Position numbers and translations under genes: made by a program. The notes under the pieces were generated by a model that did no database searches, was not told the origin of the DNA, and saw only the letters and a program-made list of their open reading frames with translations. Source: Bacillota bacterium (lineage in GTDB: Bacteria; Bacillota; Clostridia; Peptostreptococcales; Acidaminobacteraceae). Taken from it: a DNA stretch of 64,000 nucleotides. The first letter of the stretch is position 1; every line of letters starts with the position of its first letter. The stretch lies in NCBI GenBank assembly GCA_020161295.1, contig JAIUOA010000008.1, positions 59,957 through 123,956 on the forward strand, in the 5' to 3' direction. Positions 9,565-18,802 of this stretch are shown one piece after another.

Positions 9565-9687
9565 ATCCCCCAATAATAAATGCTGCATATGCAGCCCCCC
9601 CTTAACTAAAACTTTTTTCAGATACCCCCACTAAATTCCCCCAAAAGTAAGAAAAGCAATTATCTCCCCCAGATAACTGCTTTTTTT
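9565..9687 (+). ncRNA. Candidate C-rich trans-acting small RNA
   Basis: No ORF fits here, yet the strand has a -10 element, a small hairpin, five C-runs and a terminator. C-runs are at 9567-9571, 9595-9601, 9625-9629, 9638-9642 and 9666-9670; the last is the loop of the terminator hairpin. A perfect palindrome GCTGCATATGCAGC (9582-9595) forms a short stem-loop. Unpaired C-rich loops that pair with Shine-Dalgarno sequences are a known feature of Gram-positive regulatory RNAs such as RsaE. The predicted length is about 120 nt. Function and targets are inferred; it could instead be the 3' UTR of the upstream PAS-GGDEF mRNA. Confidence 0.5.
9656..9687 (+). terminator. Terminator with CCCCC loop, shared by convergent units
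   Basis: GCAATTATCT (9656-9665), loop CCCCC, AGATAACTGC (9671-9680), then seven T. One mismatch on the plus strand becomes a G-U pair on the minus strand, where a T-rich tail also exists. It overlaps the stop codon of the minus-strand gene at 9686. Confidence 0.8.
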
Positions 9688-11515
9688 ATTTTTTGTTCAT
9701 TTTTGAAAAGAGCATTCGCTCCATAGGCAGTTCAAACATTCTGAAAAGGCTCTCATCTCTTTCACTCAAACCGTCGAATATGACGATTTTATCCGCCTGC
9801 GAAATCATATGCAGGTGCTGCTTAAATAGCAACGCGAGATGCGTATCTTTTAAAATGACTTCAAATAGCTCATGATCGATCTTGAAAAGATCGATCATTT
9901 GATATTTATCATAGTCTTGAAGCGCAAAATCGACACTGATGCTATCTACGGCGATTCTGTATCCGAAACCTTTAGCGGTCAGTATGTTCTGGTAAGCCTC
10001 AATATCGAAAAGTGTTTCGAACTTGAATTTGAGATAGATTTGGTGACAAGAAGAGCGATTACTTTCAAGTAGCGCCATAAAGCCATTGAATAGTGCTTTT
10101 CTCATGGTTTCTTCCGTAACGGTGACGATGATAGGGGTTTCATCCACATAAAGAAAAGCCTGCGTCACCATGTACTTATCAAACTCAGTGAGTTTGCCTG
10201 ATTTTTTTATCTGAGATAACAAATGAGCCGTAGATATTACCTGTTCGAAACGGCGCCATCTGGCTAAAAGCATTAGGAGTACCGGGGCTTCATCTCCCAT
10301 GCGGTGATAGGGGATGATTTCAGGTACGACGTTTTTACCACTAACCGTTTCCGTCAGATCCATCATCAAATTCATACGAGACTGGAACTCCTCGACGTTT
10401 AAACAGGTCACCACATTACTGGAAACGAGCTTGCTATCATACATCAAATGGTCTGCAAAAGTAATGAGGTCTTGCCAGTTCTCAAAACCGAGATCGCCCC
10501 TTACCACTCCCATGGAAATACCGATGAGGTGCGTCGTGTCGGTGTGGTCAATAATGGGTTTTGCCATTTCCATACGTATGGTCGAAATGACATGATAAAT
10601 TTTACCATCCGTAGGATTAGAGCCTAGATTTCTGAGCTTGTTATCGACCTTATACCGCTTATCAATTTTTACAAGTCCGACGAACTCGTCGCCACCATAT
10701 CTAAAAATAAGCGCTTCACCAAAAATATCCCGAAGAATCCGGCTCACTGATACGAGTACCTGGTCACCGACTTCGTGTCCAAAGCAGTCATTCACAGGTT
10801 TAAATTTATTGAGGTCGATAAAAAAAACCGTAAATTGATCATGTGGATGGCTTTGCATGAACTCGGCGAAGCTGTGACGATTGTTCAGCTCTGTTAAAAA
10901 ATCATACTTGGAGTAATGCTCTTGATTCTTAATTTTAGAAGTATAGGTCAAACCAATGATAGTAATGATGATGCCCAGTGCAATCATGGTGGCATCTATG
11001 GTCATCTGCCTTTTAATTAAAGCATCATTTTGCTTTTGATACCTCTCCGTCAAATCATGAAAGGTATCTTTTATCGCAAGTGCGTTCTCTGTTATATAAG
11101 TTAGTCGATTATGATCCTGTGGATTTTGAATTAGTTCTCTGACATTGAAGGCAAGTTCGTTTGCCTTTTCCTTCGCTAAGATGGCTGTAAATTTAATATC
11201 CTCAAAAGGATTGGCCTTTAAACCGATTGTCACGTCTCCATAAGCTAACGCGTTTGAGAAAACTAGGTATCGATCGATTTCATCGTTAAGTATGGCTAAT
11301 ACTTCATCACGTTGGTCAGCTTTATAAACTAGCTGCTGCGAGTAATTGGCAATCAGCATGGTGCGCATCCGCTCTGAACCAGCAATATTGATGGCGGCAC
11401 TGAGGTATGATTTTTCTTCACTTTTAAGGATTGAATAGGTCATTCCAAGGATAAAAGGCATCAATGAAAAGATCAAGATGATGACATGCAGTTGTGAAGT
11501 CTCTAATTTTCTCAA
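9686..11515 (-). CDS. Membrane GGDEF protein with degenerate EAL-like domain
   Basis: 609 aa, TTG start with GGGAGGG five bases upstream. Transmembrane segments lie near residues 9-30 and 175-195; the region between them (AGSERMRTMLIANYSQQLV) resembles the PilJ/NarX-type sensory helix bundle. The GGDEF domain has FFIDLNKFKPVND and an intact GGDEF (about 274-278) without an RxxD inhibition site. The C-terminal 230 residues have the EAL layout but lack the EAL motif and the DDFGTGYS metal loop (here VDSISVDFA), keeping only a trace such as LFKIDHEL. Prediction: an active cyclase with a non-catalytic EAL-like domain. Confidence 0.8.
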   Translation of the reverse strand: MRKLETSQLHVIILIFSLMPFILGMTYSILKSEEKSYLSAAINIAGSERMRTMLIANYSQQLVYKADQRDEVLAILNDEIDRYLVFSNALAYGDVTIGLKANPFEDIKFTAILAKEKANELAFNVRELIQNPQDHNRLTYITENALAIKDTFHDLTERYQKQNDALIKRQMTIDATMIALGIIITIIGLTYTSKIKNQEHYSKYDFLTELNNRHSFAEFMQSHPHDQFTVFFIDLNKFKPVNDCFGHEVGDQVLVSVSRILRDIFGEALIFRYGGDEFVGLVKIDKRYKVDNKLRNLGSNPTDGKIYHVISTIRMEMAKPIIDHTDTTHLIGISMGVVRGDLGFENWQDLITFADHLMYDSKLVSSNVVTCLNVEEFQSRMNLMMDLTETVSGKNVVPEIIPYHRMGDEAPVLLMLLARWRRFEQVISTAHLLSQIKKSGKLTEFDKYMVTQAFLYVDETPIIVTVTEETMRKALFNGFMALLESNRSSCHQIYLKFKFETLFDIEAYQNILTAKGFGYRIAVDSISVDFALQDYDKYQMIDLFKIDHELFEVILKDTHLALLFKQHLHMISQADKIVIFDGLSERDESLFRMFELPMERMLFSKMNKK

Positions 11516-11688
11516 ATCTACCCTCCCAATATCAGATTAATTTTCACATATTTTTAGGTCTATAGACCTAATTTGTTTGTAAATAAATAGTCCCAATTAC
11601 TATATTAGCCCATCTAGTATTGCTTTTCAACTGAAACCTATTGTTTTTTTAAAACATTATGTTAACTTATGAAATGCCGTTTTGTCAT

Positions 11689-11716
11689 TTGCAACCAAGC
11701 CTTGAGATGGTACAAT
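11689..11716 (+). promoter_or_regulatory. Promoter of the ArAE-type gene pair
   Basis: TTGCAA (11689-11694), 16-bp spacer, TACAAT (11711-11716), 35 bp before the start codon. Confidence 0.55.
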
Positions 11717-11751
11717 ATTAATATGTGTCAAGGTAAAAAGGAGCTCTCTAA

Positions 11752-12219
11752 ATGAAACTAAACCAACTAGTAGGCATGAGAACCTTCAAGACTGGAATAG
11801 CGGTCGCCATCACACTCATCATCTGTGAATGGGTTATGGCTACCAACCCCTTTTTCGCGGCAATCTCTGCCATATTTGCCATGGAGTCCACAGTAGAAGG
11901 CACACTTAAGGTGGTGAGGGATCGCCTCTTTGGAACCATTTTAGGAGCAGCGATCGCCATTGGTTTTACCATGATTTTACCTCAAACATCGATTACCATC
12001 GGACTAGGAGTTATCCTTGTCATCACCATTTGCAACGCGTTTAAGCTACAAGGGACCATAAAAATAGCATCCATCGTTTTTTTGGCGATTGCCCTTGGTG
12101 CACATGATGGCAATCAGTTAAACTATGCTTTATACAGAACGATAGACACATTGATCGGATTGATGGTAAGCACTTTGATTAACCTGTTCGTTTTTCCAAA
12201 GGGCATCACCATGAAATAA
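11752..12219 (+). CDS. Aromatic acid exporter (ArAE/FUSC-like) membrane protein, short form
   Basis: 155 aa, AAGGAG eight bases upstream. Four or five hydrophobic segments span most of the protein, starting with FKTGIAVAITLIICEWVM, and the PFFAAISAIFAMESTVEGT segment is typical of the ArAE_1 / fusaric-acid-resistance membrane domain. The cytoplasmic half found in longer relatives is missing here, but the next gene (20 bp downstream) encodes a soluble helical region plus two membrane segments, so the two products may form one transporter. Substrate unknown. Confidence 0.7.
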   Translation: MKLNQLVGMRTFKTGIAVAITLIICEWVMATNPFFAAISAIFAMESTVEGTLKVVRDRLFGTILGAAIAIGFTMILPQTSITIGLGVILVITICNAFKLQGTIKIASIVFLAIALGAHDGNQLNYALYRTIDTLIGLMVSTLINLFVFPKGITMK

Positions 12220-12238
12220 ATGAAATTGGGAGATAAAT

Positions 12239-12727
12239 ATGAATCCATTTGAAGCGATGCTGGAACAACTAAAGAATGACAGCCAATCTCTTAGAGTCAA
12301 TCAAGTCAAAGGACTTCGAGTCGATCAACTCATGCGTCTCTTGACGCGTTTAAGTCAGGATACTGAGCTTAGAAGTAAAATCATCGATGGGGATCAATCG
12401 ACATTCGATTTGATCGATGAATGTGTTACTTTGATTAATCGATTTGTTACTGAAGAATATGTAACCCCAAAAGGGAATCGTTATTATCAACAAAAGTTAA
12501 ACGCCCTGACCAAGCGTTTGAGGCTTCAGCATCAGATGCGGCCGAAAGGAAGCTATTTAAGCCTTTATATGATTCTGGGAATTGCTGTGGGAACTGCTAT
12601 CGGCGCGATTTTCTTATCAACCAGTTCAAATTATTATGCAATCAGTATCAGCATCGGCATGGTTATCGGTATTGTAATCGGTAACCAGGTAGAAGCGGGT
12701 GCAAAGAAGAAGAATCTTATCTATTAG
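12239..12727 (+). CDS. Uncharacterised protein with C-terminal membrane hairpin
   Basis: 162 aa. Residues 1-100 are soluble and helical; residues about 103-150 form two close glycine-rich membrane segments (LYMILGIAVGTAIGAIFL and AISISIGMVIGIVIGN) separated by SSNYY. I do not recognise a family. It lies 20 bp after the ArAE-type gene with no terminator between, so a joint role in export is likely but inferred. Confidence 0.65.
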   Translation: MNPFEAMLEQLKNDSQSLRVNQVKGLRVDQLMRLLTRLSQDTELRSKIIDGDQSTFDLIDECVTLINRFVTEEYVTPKGNRYYQQKLNALTKRLRLQHQMRPKGSYLSLYMILGIAVGTAIGAIFLSTSSNYYAISISIGMVIGIVIGNQVEAGAKKKNLIY

Positions 12728-12749
12728 CACTAAGTGTTATCACGTAAAA

Positions 12750-12791
12750 AAGAGCTTAAGGTTAACGCTTGATTGCGTGTCTTAAGCTCTT
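12750..12791. terminator. Bidirectional terminator between convergent genes
   Basis: AAGAGCTTAAG (12750-12760) pairs with CTTAAGCTCTT (12781-12791); an inner ACGC/GCGT stem lies in the loop. T-runs flank both sides (A-run at 12746-12751 for the minus strand, TTTTT after 12795 for the plus strand). Confidence 0.82.
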
Positions 12792-12798
12792 GTCATTT

Positions 12799-14754
12799 TT
12801 ATAAGCTACTGAATATTTGATTTCTTCCATTACGTTTTGCAGTGTATAGATTTTGATCCACTCGATTGTACCAGTGCTCAAAATTTTCCCCCTCCAAGTA
12901 CTCTGAAAGGCCGATGCTCACCGTTACTGGACCACAAACATCAAAATGATGGTTTTGAACACTCACACGAACCTTTTCAGCGACGATTGCTGCGCCGTAC
13001 TGATCCGTTTGAGGCATGATGATAATAAACTCTTCACCACCATAACGTACGATGAAATCTGCGCTCCGTATGACCTGAGATGCAATTTTAACGATTTGGG
13101 TCAGTACGGCATCCCCAACTGTATGGCCAAAGGTATCATTAACCTGCTTAAAATAGTCAAGGTCGAGCTCAATCATCGTCAGTGGCTGTGCATTTTGAAC
13201 GGCAGTCACCATGTACCGCTCGATAACACTGTCGAGATAATGGCGATTGTAAGCGCCTGTCAGCTGATCGCGAAAGGCGGTTTCAGATAGCTTTGCTTCC
13301 ATCTCATGCTTTTCAGAAACATCCCGAGCTGATGCATAGATTAGATTTCCAAAGCTTGGTAGCATATGCCATACTAAATACTTATATACGCCGTCACCAT
13401 CTACGACGCGATTTGTGAAATTATCAAATGGCATTTGATGTTTCAACGCTTCATATAGCTTTATAGCATTCTCCATGTCACCAGGGTGAACCATATCGAG
13501 ATACTTCTTACCAATCAGTTCTTCACAGCGGAACTTCATTACATCACAAAACCTTCGGTTTACTTTTACGATAACGCCATCAAGATCTAAGACCGCTAGC
13601 ATTTCTAAATTGAGTTCTAAAAAAGCGGCAATCTGCTGTTCTTGTTCATTGAGGGTTACGATGGTTTCGGTTAGCTTCTCACGTTCACTATCCAACGCAC
13701 GTTCCGTCGACTTTCGTTTTTCATTTTCTCTCGATACCGCCAGAAGCAAGACGCCGACCAGTAATACTGGGATGGTTTGAATGGTGGCTAGCCCGACGAC
13801 CTTCCAAACCGGTGTCATAACCATGAGGTTCCAAGGTGCATCATCAAATGCGATTTTCGAAACATAGTTCAATCCAAGTCTCACCACCTGGTCATTCGGT
13901 AAAAGCACCAAATCAACATAAGGCATCTTTAGCTTGCTAAAATATTCAGAGACCAGTTCGATATTATATTCGTCTTGTTTCCCTTGATTTGAAGCGATAA
14001 TGGCTTCTGAATCGAATAAAACCGCTTTATACTCGGATTCTATTAGTTCACTCAACCGTTGATTCGTGAAATCGATGGAAAAAACCCCTTTAAACCGATC
14101 CGCCACATAAAAGGGTCCAGATAGGGTGACCATCAAGCCTTTTCCAGCATGATCCACGTAGACACCAGTCCATTCCAGTGATTGGTCAGGATTTCTCTCT
14201 GGCGTAACAATTTCAAAAAAGGGAACATCTTTTAATATGGGGCGATAAAAGAATTCACCCGAGGGTGTCCATGGGTAAAGATTGATGAAATCGCTGTTGC
14301 TCGTGTAGTAGATCCACTGAAGCTCTGGCATCTGTTCATGATAGAAGGCAAAATAAGCATTCAAATGTAGGGCAAAGTTAATTTCTCTAAATCGGTCTCC
14401 CATCATAGGAATTTCCCCGATACCAGTTAAATTCCCCATTTTATTCTGCAACTCAGACCCTTCTATTCCATCGAGGTGAAAACCATCTCCGGAATCATCG
14501 GAATCCAGTAATGCATATGCAGATGATTGTTCGGGGTCTTCGATTTTATAGTACTGGTCTCCAAAAAGACGCATACTATCAATATATCGTGAACTGGCGA
14601 TAATATATTCATTTAACAAATCTTTTTTAGCATCGGTGACATTGTGTAGGTCCTTTTTTAATCTGGTAATCTGTAGTAAAAAGGTCAACACGACTGCAAT
14701 CAGCATGACCGTCAAAATCAGTCGATTGGTTTTGATGCGTTTTGAATTAGACAT
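12799..14754 (-). CDS. Cache-PAS-GGDEF membrane diguanylate cyclase
   Basis: 651 aa. The ATG at 14754 is chosen because GGGAGG lies five bases upstream; an in-frame GTG at 14760 overlaps that site. TM1 is near residues 10-32 and TM2 near 318-340. The roughly 285 residues between are an extracytoplasmic Cache-like sensor (WIYYTSNSDFINLYPW, FKGVFSIDFT). A coiled coil leads to a PAS domain (about 370-485) and a GGDEF domain with IELDLDYFKQVND, an RSAD inhibition site and GGEEF at about 570-574. All synthesis motifs are intact. The external ligand is unknown. Confidence 0.88.
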   Translation of the reverse strand: MSNSKRIKTNRLILTVMLIAVVLTFLLQITRLKKDLHNVTDAKKDLLNEYIIASSRYIDSMRLFGDQYYKIEDPEQSSAYALLDSDDSGDGFHLDGIEGSELQNKMGNLTGIGEIPMMGDRFREINFALHLNAYFAFYHEQMPELQWIYYTSNSDFINLYPWTPSGEFFYRPILKDVPFFEIVTPERNPDQSLEWTGVYVDHAGKGLMVTLSGPFYVADRFKGVFSIDFTNQRLSELIESEYKAVLFDSEAIIASNQGKQDEYNIELVSEYFSKLKMPYVDLVLLPNDQVVRLGLNYVSKIAFDDAPWNLMVMTPVWKVVGLATIQTIPVLLVGVLLLAVSRENEKRKSTERALDSEREKLTETIVTLNEQEQQIAAFLELNLEMLAVLDLDGVIVKVNRRFCDVMKFRCEELIGKKYLDMVHPGDMENAIKLYEALKHQMPFDNFTNRVVDGDGVYKYLVWHMLPSFGNLIYASARDVSEKHEMEAKLSETAFRDQLTGAYNRHYLDSVIERYMVTAVQNAQPLTMIELDLDYFKQVNDTFGHTVGDAVLTQIVKIASQVIRSADFIVRYGGEEFIIIMPQTDQYGAAIVAEKVRVSVQNHHFDVCGPVTVSIGLSEYLEGENFEHWYNRVDQNLYTAKRNGRNQIFSSL

Positions 14755-14814
14755 TTTCACCTCCCATTATCAAATCCTATAAACATAATACCCTAAATTC
14801 GAAAGGAACAACAT

Positions 14815-15816
14815 ATGGTCCAGAAAAACAAACCCTTTTATGGCATTATCGTATGCTTACTACTAGCCATTCCCGCATGGATTGCTGGAAAACAATTTCC
14901 CATCATAGGCGGTCCAGTTTTTGGGATTCTACTCGGGATGCTTTTTGCGCCTTATATCGCCCCCCAAATGATGGATGGTGTTCGCTTTACTTCTAAGAAA
15001 ATTCTCCAGCTCTCCATTATCCTCTTAGGATTTGAGATGAACATGTCCCATATTTTTAAAGTTGGGGGGCAGTCATTGCAAGTGATGTTGTTCACCTTAA
15101 CAGCCTCTTTTTTCGTTGCCTATGCGGTTGGAAAGATGCTGCGTATCAATCATAACACCACGATTTTAATCGGTGTCGGCACTTCCATCTGCGGCGGCTC
15201 TGCCATAGCAGCGACGGCACCTACCATCGGCGCAAATGACGATGAAGTGGCACATGCCATTTCGACGATCTTTCTGTTTAACGTCCTTGCCGTTTTTATT
15301 TTTCCGCCTATCGGAAAACTACTAGGCTTATCCGATTTGGGATTCGGCATGTGGGCTGGAACGGCTATTAATGATACTTCATCAGTGGTGGCAGCCGCAT
15401 CAGCTTGGAGTAATGCTGTGGGCAATGACGCCGCGCTGAACTATGCAACGGTTGTAAAACTCACCCGTACGCTAATGATCGTGCCGATCACACTTGTTTT
15501 ATCCTTCATAACCGTTTACAAAAACAAGCAAAGCAATCATAATTTTAGCTTCGTCAAGGTTTTCCCGTGGTTCATCATCGGATTCTTAATCGCCGCTATT
15601 ATAAACTCAACCGGATTGCTTCCCAAAGAAGCCAGTCACTTCTTAGGTCAGTCAGGCAAATTTTTCATCATCATGGCCATGGTTGCTATCGGTTTAAACA
15701 CACATCTTAAAAAGTTAATCGCAAACGGTGTTAAACCTATCCTGTTAGGACTCGCTTGTTGGTTTGCTGTAGCATTCGTTTCCATTTTAGTTCAAAAATC
15801 GATGCAGCTGTTATAA
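14815..15816 (+). CDS. YeiH-family putative sulfate exporter
   Basis: 333 aa with about ten membrane segments over the whole length. The conserved blocks IGVGTSICGGSAIAATAP and GTAINDTSSVVAAASAW match the YeiH/UPF0324 family (Pfam Cons_hypoth698). Some members are linked to sulfate or sulfonate metabolism, but transport has rarely been proved, so the substrate is only suggested. AAAGGAA precedes the start. It is divergent from the Cache-PAS-GGDEF gene, 60 bp apart. Confidence 0.82.
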   Translation: MVQKNKPFYGIIVCLLLAIPAWIAGKQFPIIGGPVFGILLGMLFAPYIAPQMMDGVRFTSKKILQLSIILLGFEMNMSHIFKVGGQSLQVMLFTLTASFFVAYAVGKMLRINHNTTILIGVGTSICGGSAIAATAPTIGANDDEVAHAISTIFLFNVLAVFIFPPIGKLLGLSDLGFGMWAGTAINDTSSVVAAASAWSNAVGNDAALNYATVVKLTRTLMIVPITLVLSFITVYKNKQSNHNFSFVKVFPWFIIGFLIAAIINSTGLLPKEASHFLGQSGKFFIIMAMVAIGLNTHLKKLIANGVKPILLGLACWFAVAFVSILVQKSMQLL

Positions 15817-15891
15817 TCATAGGAAATTAGCTCTATGGCGAGTTTTTAATCATCATGATACAATAATGGTATTAATTGATCAGGAGACTTT

Positions 15892-17034
15892 ATGCCAATT
15901 GAAGTGGAACTCCCAGAACATGACAAAGAGGCGTTTACCCATGATCTGACCTTGAAATTTTCAAGGCTGATTCATTCGTTTGTCAACTCACATAAGCTCA
16001 CTAAAGAAGCCTTTCTTATTCAAGCACTTGACGCTGCTTTCGACTTGATTCCAGAAGCGGAAAAGGGTTCCCTTTATATTGCACAGGATGGGATTTTCAA
16101 ACCTGTCTGTGCAAAGGGATATGACATGACATTGCTTAGTCAATTGGCCTTCACCATGGATAATATTTTTATCGGATTCGAATGCGTGGAAGTGGATGCC
16201 ATCGAATCCTATCAGAATTATATCGAGAAACGTGAAGACCACATGTTTGATGAAAAGACATTAGATATCTTTAAAGCACTTGGTACATATGGTAAATTTA
16301 CGTCACTTTATGCTCCCCTTCAGTTTGATCAAACGGTCATCGGCTTTATAAGCCTAGAAAATTTCCAAATGCGTTCATTTTCAATAATCTCTCAAGAAGT
16401 GCTTAAATTTTATGCGCAGTCCATATCAAACTACTACGCTTTAAAGCTACGAGAAGACCGCGAAAAAAGACTTTATGATGAGACGATTATGGCACTCGTC
16501 ACTTCGATAGAGGTAATGGATTCCTATACGGAGGGACATGCCAGAAGAGTGACACAGTACAGTGAATGGATCGCTACAGCTTTACAGGTTCCTTACGAAG
16601 AAATTGAAAAAATAAAAATTGCTGGCTTACTACACGATGTAGGAAAAATCGGCATTTCCACTAGCATTTTGAACAAGCCCTCGCGATTAACACCTGAGGA
16701 GTATGAAATCGTCAAACGTCATCCAGCTGATGCAAAGCGTATTTTAGAGCATATCTCAGACTTTGGCGATATCGTAACGCTTGCTTATATGCACCATGAG
16801 CATTATGATGGCGGTGGCTATCCTGAAGGCCTTTCGGGGGATGCGATTCCACTTGGTGCCCATATATTACAGGTGGCTGATGCCTTTGATGCCATGACCT
16901 CTGAGCGTGCCTACCGCTCAGCCATGACCCATCATGAGGCCCTCACCATTCTTCAGTCGGAATCTGGAAAACAGTTTCACCCTTTGGTTGTAGATGTCGC
17001 AACAGCGATTTTTAGTCAAATGGGGCTTGAATGA
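15892..17034 (+). CDS. GAF-HD-GYP phosphodiesterase
   Basis: 380 aa. Residues about 30-185 look like a GAF sensor domain (ending VIGFISLENFQ). Residues about 195-370 are a complete HD-GYP domain: HARRV, LLHDVGKIGI (HD at about 247), the ligand block HHEHYDGGGYP (about 300, with GYP) and DAFDAMTSERAYR. HD-GYP proteins hydrolyse cyclic-di-GMP (established). It is cytoplasmic, with an AGGAG ribosome binding site, and ends at a strong terminator. It is the likely degradative counterpart of the cyclases upstream. Confidence 0.88.
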   Translation: MPIEVELPEHDKEAFTHDLTLKFSRLIHSFVNSHKLTKEAFLIQALDAAFDLIPEAEKGSLYIAQDGIFKPVCAKGYDMTLLSQLAFTMDNIFIGFECVEVDAIESYQNYIEKREDHMFDEKTLDIFKALGTYGKFTSLYAPLQFDQTVIGFISLENFQMRSFSIISQEVLKFYAQSISNYYALKLREDREKRLYDETIMALVTSIEVMDSYTEGHARRVTQYSEWIATALQVPYEEIEKIKIAGLLHDVGKIGISTSILNKPSRLTPEEYEIVKRHPADAKRILEHISDFGDIVTLAYMHHEHYDGGGYPEGLSGDAIPLGAHILQVADAFDAMTSERAYRSAMTHHEALTILQSESGKQFHPLVVDVATAIFSQMGLE

Positions 17035-17054
17035 ACTATTCCTAACGTAAAAAA

Positions 17055-17097
17055 GGGGTGTTGCAAATCTAAGAGATTAGATGAGCAACGCCCCTTT
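17055..17097. terminator. Nested-hairpin terminator between convergent genes
   Basis: GGGGTGTTGC (17055-17064) pairs with GCAACGCCCC (17085-17094), with an inner ATCTAA/TTAGAT hairpin. TTTCGTTCTTT follows on the plus strand and a six-T run on the minus strand. Confidence 0.82.
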
Positions 17098-17126
17098 CGT
17101 TCTTTATGCATTAAGCTTTTTTAGCT

Positions 17127-17243
17127 TTAAGCTTTTGCAGCGTTTTTCTTTTCAACCTTGAGGGCGATGATAATGGCAGTGATTGCACCACCCCATACCA
17201 AACCACAACCGACAACCATCATTATAATTGCACTACTTGACAT
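17127..17243 (-). CDS. metS: MetS-type small subunit of the NSS transporter
   Basis: 38 aa, starting MSSSAIIMMVVGCGLVWGG and ending KKNAAKA; a single membrane helix with a charged tail. This matches the MetS/NSS small-subunit family, first described with the MetP methionine/alanine importer of Corynebacterium. Its ATG lies one base after the stop of the transporter gene, with the AGGAGG ribosome binding site inside the transporter's last codons, so the two are coupled. It likely assembles with or stabilises the transporter; the substrate follows the partner. Confidence 0.85.
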   Translation of the reverse strand: MSSSAIIMMVVGCGLVWGGAITAIIIALKVEKKNAAKA

Positions 17244-17244
17244 A

Positions 17245-18768
17245 TTAGTTGCCCTCCTGACTTGCTAATCTAGGTGATTCTGCCCATTCTTTTTTCATAA
17301 ATACTAACGAGACAATAATCATAAGTGCTACTGTTCCCCAACCAAAGATGATGTTCGAAAGGACACCTACGGAATCCTGAGAGAACATCCCAGTGAAGAT
17401 GTTGATAATATTCGTGATCACCACTGCACCAAGTAGTAACGGTGTGAAGTACTTGAGGAGATAGTCCCACCAAACGCCGATTTTAAAGTCAGAGTATTGG
17501 TTCGCTTCTTCTCTAAGTTTAGCCGTACCATAGATATAACTAATCAGGATAACTTCCACAAGGCCAAGTCCAGCAATGATGATATTGCCCACATATGAAT
17601 CGACGATATCGAGGATGAAGTTGAAGCCTGCATAGCTTGCAAAGCAAGCAGAACCCGCAAACCCTACAAGTGAGATCGTCGTGATCAGTTTCTCGCGGCT
17701 GATGCTAAATTTATCAAGTGCTGCCGTTGCAAAGGATTCTAACATCGAAATACTTGATGAGATGCCTGCGATAAATAGACAGAAGAAGAACAGGAAGCCG
17801 AGCAAGCCTTGAATCACCACGTTTGATGACATGGTCGAGATGGCGATCGGGAAGGCGATAAATGCCACACCAGCGCCTGTTCCAAACGATGTAAACTCTA
17901 CGCCCATATTTTGAACGAGGTAACCTAATGTCGAAAATACCAGAATACCCGCAATAAGGTCGAAGCTCGAATTCGCTAAAACCGTGATAATCGCACTGTT
18001 ATTAATATCCGCTTTGTCATTTAGATAAGAGCCATAAGCGATCATTACCCCTACTGCTAAAGTCGTTGAAAAGAATACTTGAGCATAAGCTGAAACCCAA
18101 ATGGTCGGATCCATGATTTTGCTGAAATCCGGTTTAAATAAAGCTTCGAGGCCGATAGCTGAGCCATTGAGTCTCACAGCGTTGATCATGAAGATGATCA
18201 TCATGACCAAAAGCATCGGTGTAAAAATCATGGACATTTTTTCGATACCACCTGCAATGCCCTTTTTAACGATTAACCAGTTTGATAGCCATACAAATAC
18301 GATGGCACCGAGGATGTAAAGACTCATACCAGCGCCTAAGTCCAGCGCATTATCTGCACCACCGACAACCATTCCCATAACTGGGCCTGGGTCACCTAAC
18401 CAGTTCATCATGCCAAATGCATGCCCTAGCGATAAAACCATAAAGACTAATGAAACACCGATTATTGCGCAGTAGTACATCATGACGACGATAGGAACCA
18501 TAACTTGTACCCAACCGACGACTTCAAACTTTTTGCCGAGTTGCTGGAATGCCTTAACTGAGCCACCTCTGATTTTACGGCCATACGCATATTCCATGAT
18601 CATCAGTGGAATTGCACAGGTGATTAATGCGACGAGGTATGGTAATAAAAACGCGCCGCCGCCATTTTTGTACGCTTGGAATGGAAAACGCCATAAGTTG
18701 CCTAATCCAATCGCTGCGCCTGCTGCGGCAAAAATGAAACCTTTTCTACTTTGCCAATTTTCTCTCAT
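17245..18768 (-). CDS. Sodium-dependent NSS-family transporter, probably tryptophan
   Basis: 507 aa, about 12 membrane segments. The N-terminal signature GFIFAAAGAAIGLGNLWRFP is the Na+/substrate site of neurotransmitter:sodium symporters; TM6 has SSISMLES. It lies 90 bp after tryptophanase on the same strand and before the MetS subunit. A characterised relative, TnaT of Symbiobacterium, is an NSS tryptophan transporter near a tnaA gene, so tryptophan (or tyrosine/indole-type) uptake is the best inference; methionine/alanine is the alternative because of MetS. Confidence 0.85.
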   Translation of the reverse strand: MRENWQSRKGFIFAAAGAAIGLGNLWRFPFQAYKNGGGAFLLPYLVALITCAIPLMIMEYAYGRKIRGGSVKAFQQLGKKFEVVGWVQVMVPIVVMMYYCAIIGVSLVFMVLSLGHAFGMMNWLGDPGPVMGMVVGGADNALDLGAGMSLYILGAIVFVWLSNWLIVKKGIAGGIEKMSMIFTPMLLVMMIIFMINAVRLNGSAIGLEALFKPDFSKIMDPTIWVSAYAQVFFSTTLAVGVMIAYGSYLNDKADINNSAIITVLANSSFDLIAGILVFSTLGYLVQNMGVEFTSFGTGAGVAFIAFPIAISTMSSNVVIQGLLGFLFFFCLFIAGISSSISMLESFATAALDKFSISREKLITTISLVGFAGSACFASYAGFNFILDIVDSYVGNIIIAGLGLVEVILISYIYGTAKLREEANQYSDFKIGVWWDYLLKYFTPLLLGAVVITNIINIFTGMFSQDSVGVLSNIIFGWGTVALMIIVSLVFMKKEWAESPRLASQEGN

Positions 18769-18802
18769 AATTTTTCCCCCGAAAAAGTTTTAATGAGAAG
18801 GT

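Noticed and set aside
9595..9601. C7 run as a phase-variation tract
   Set aside because: It lies outside any coding frame and not between promoter elements, and is one of several C-runs in a predicted RNA.
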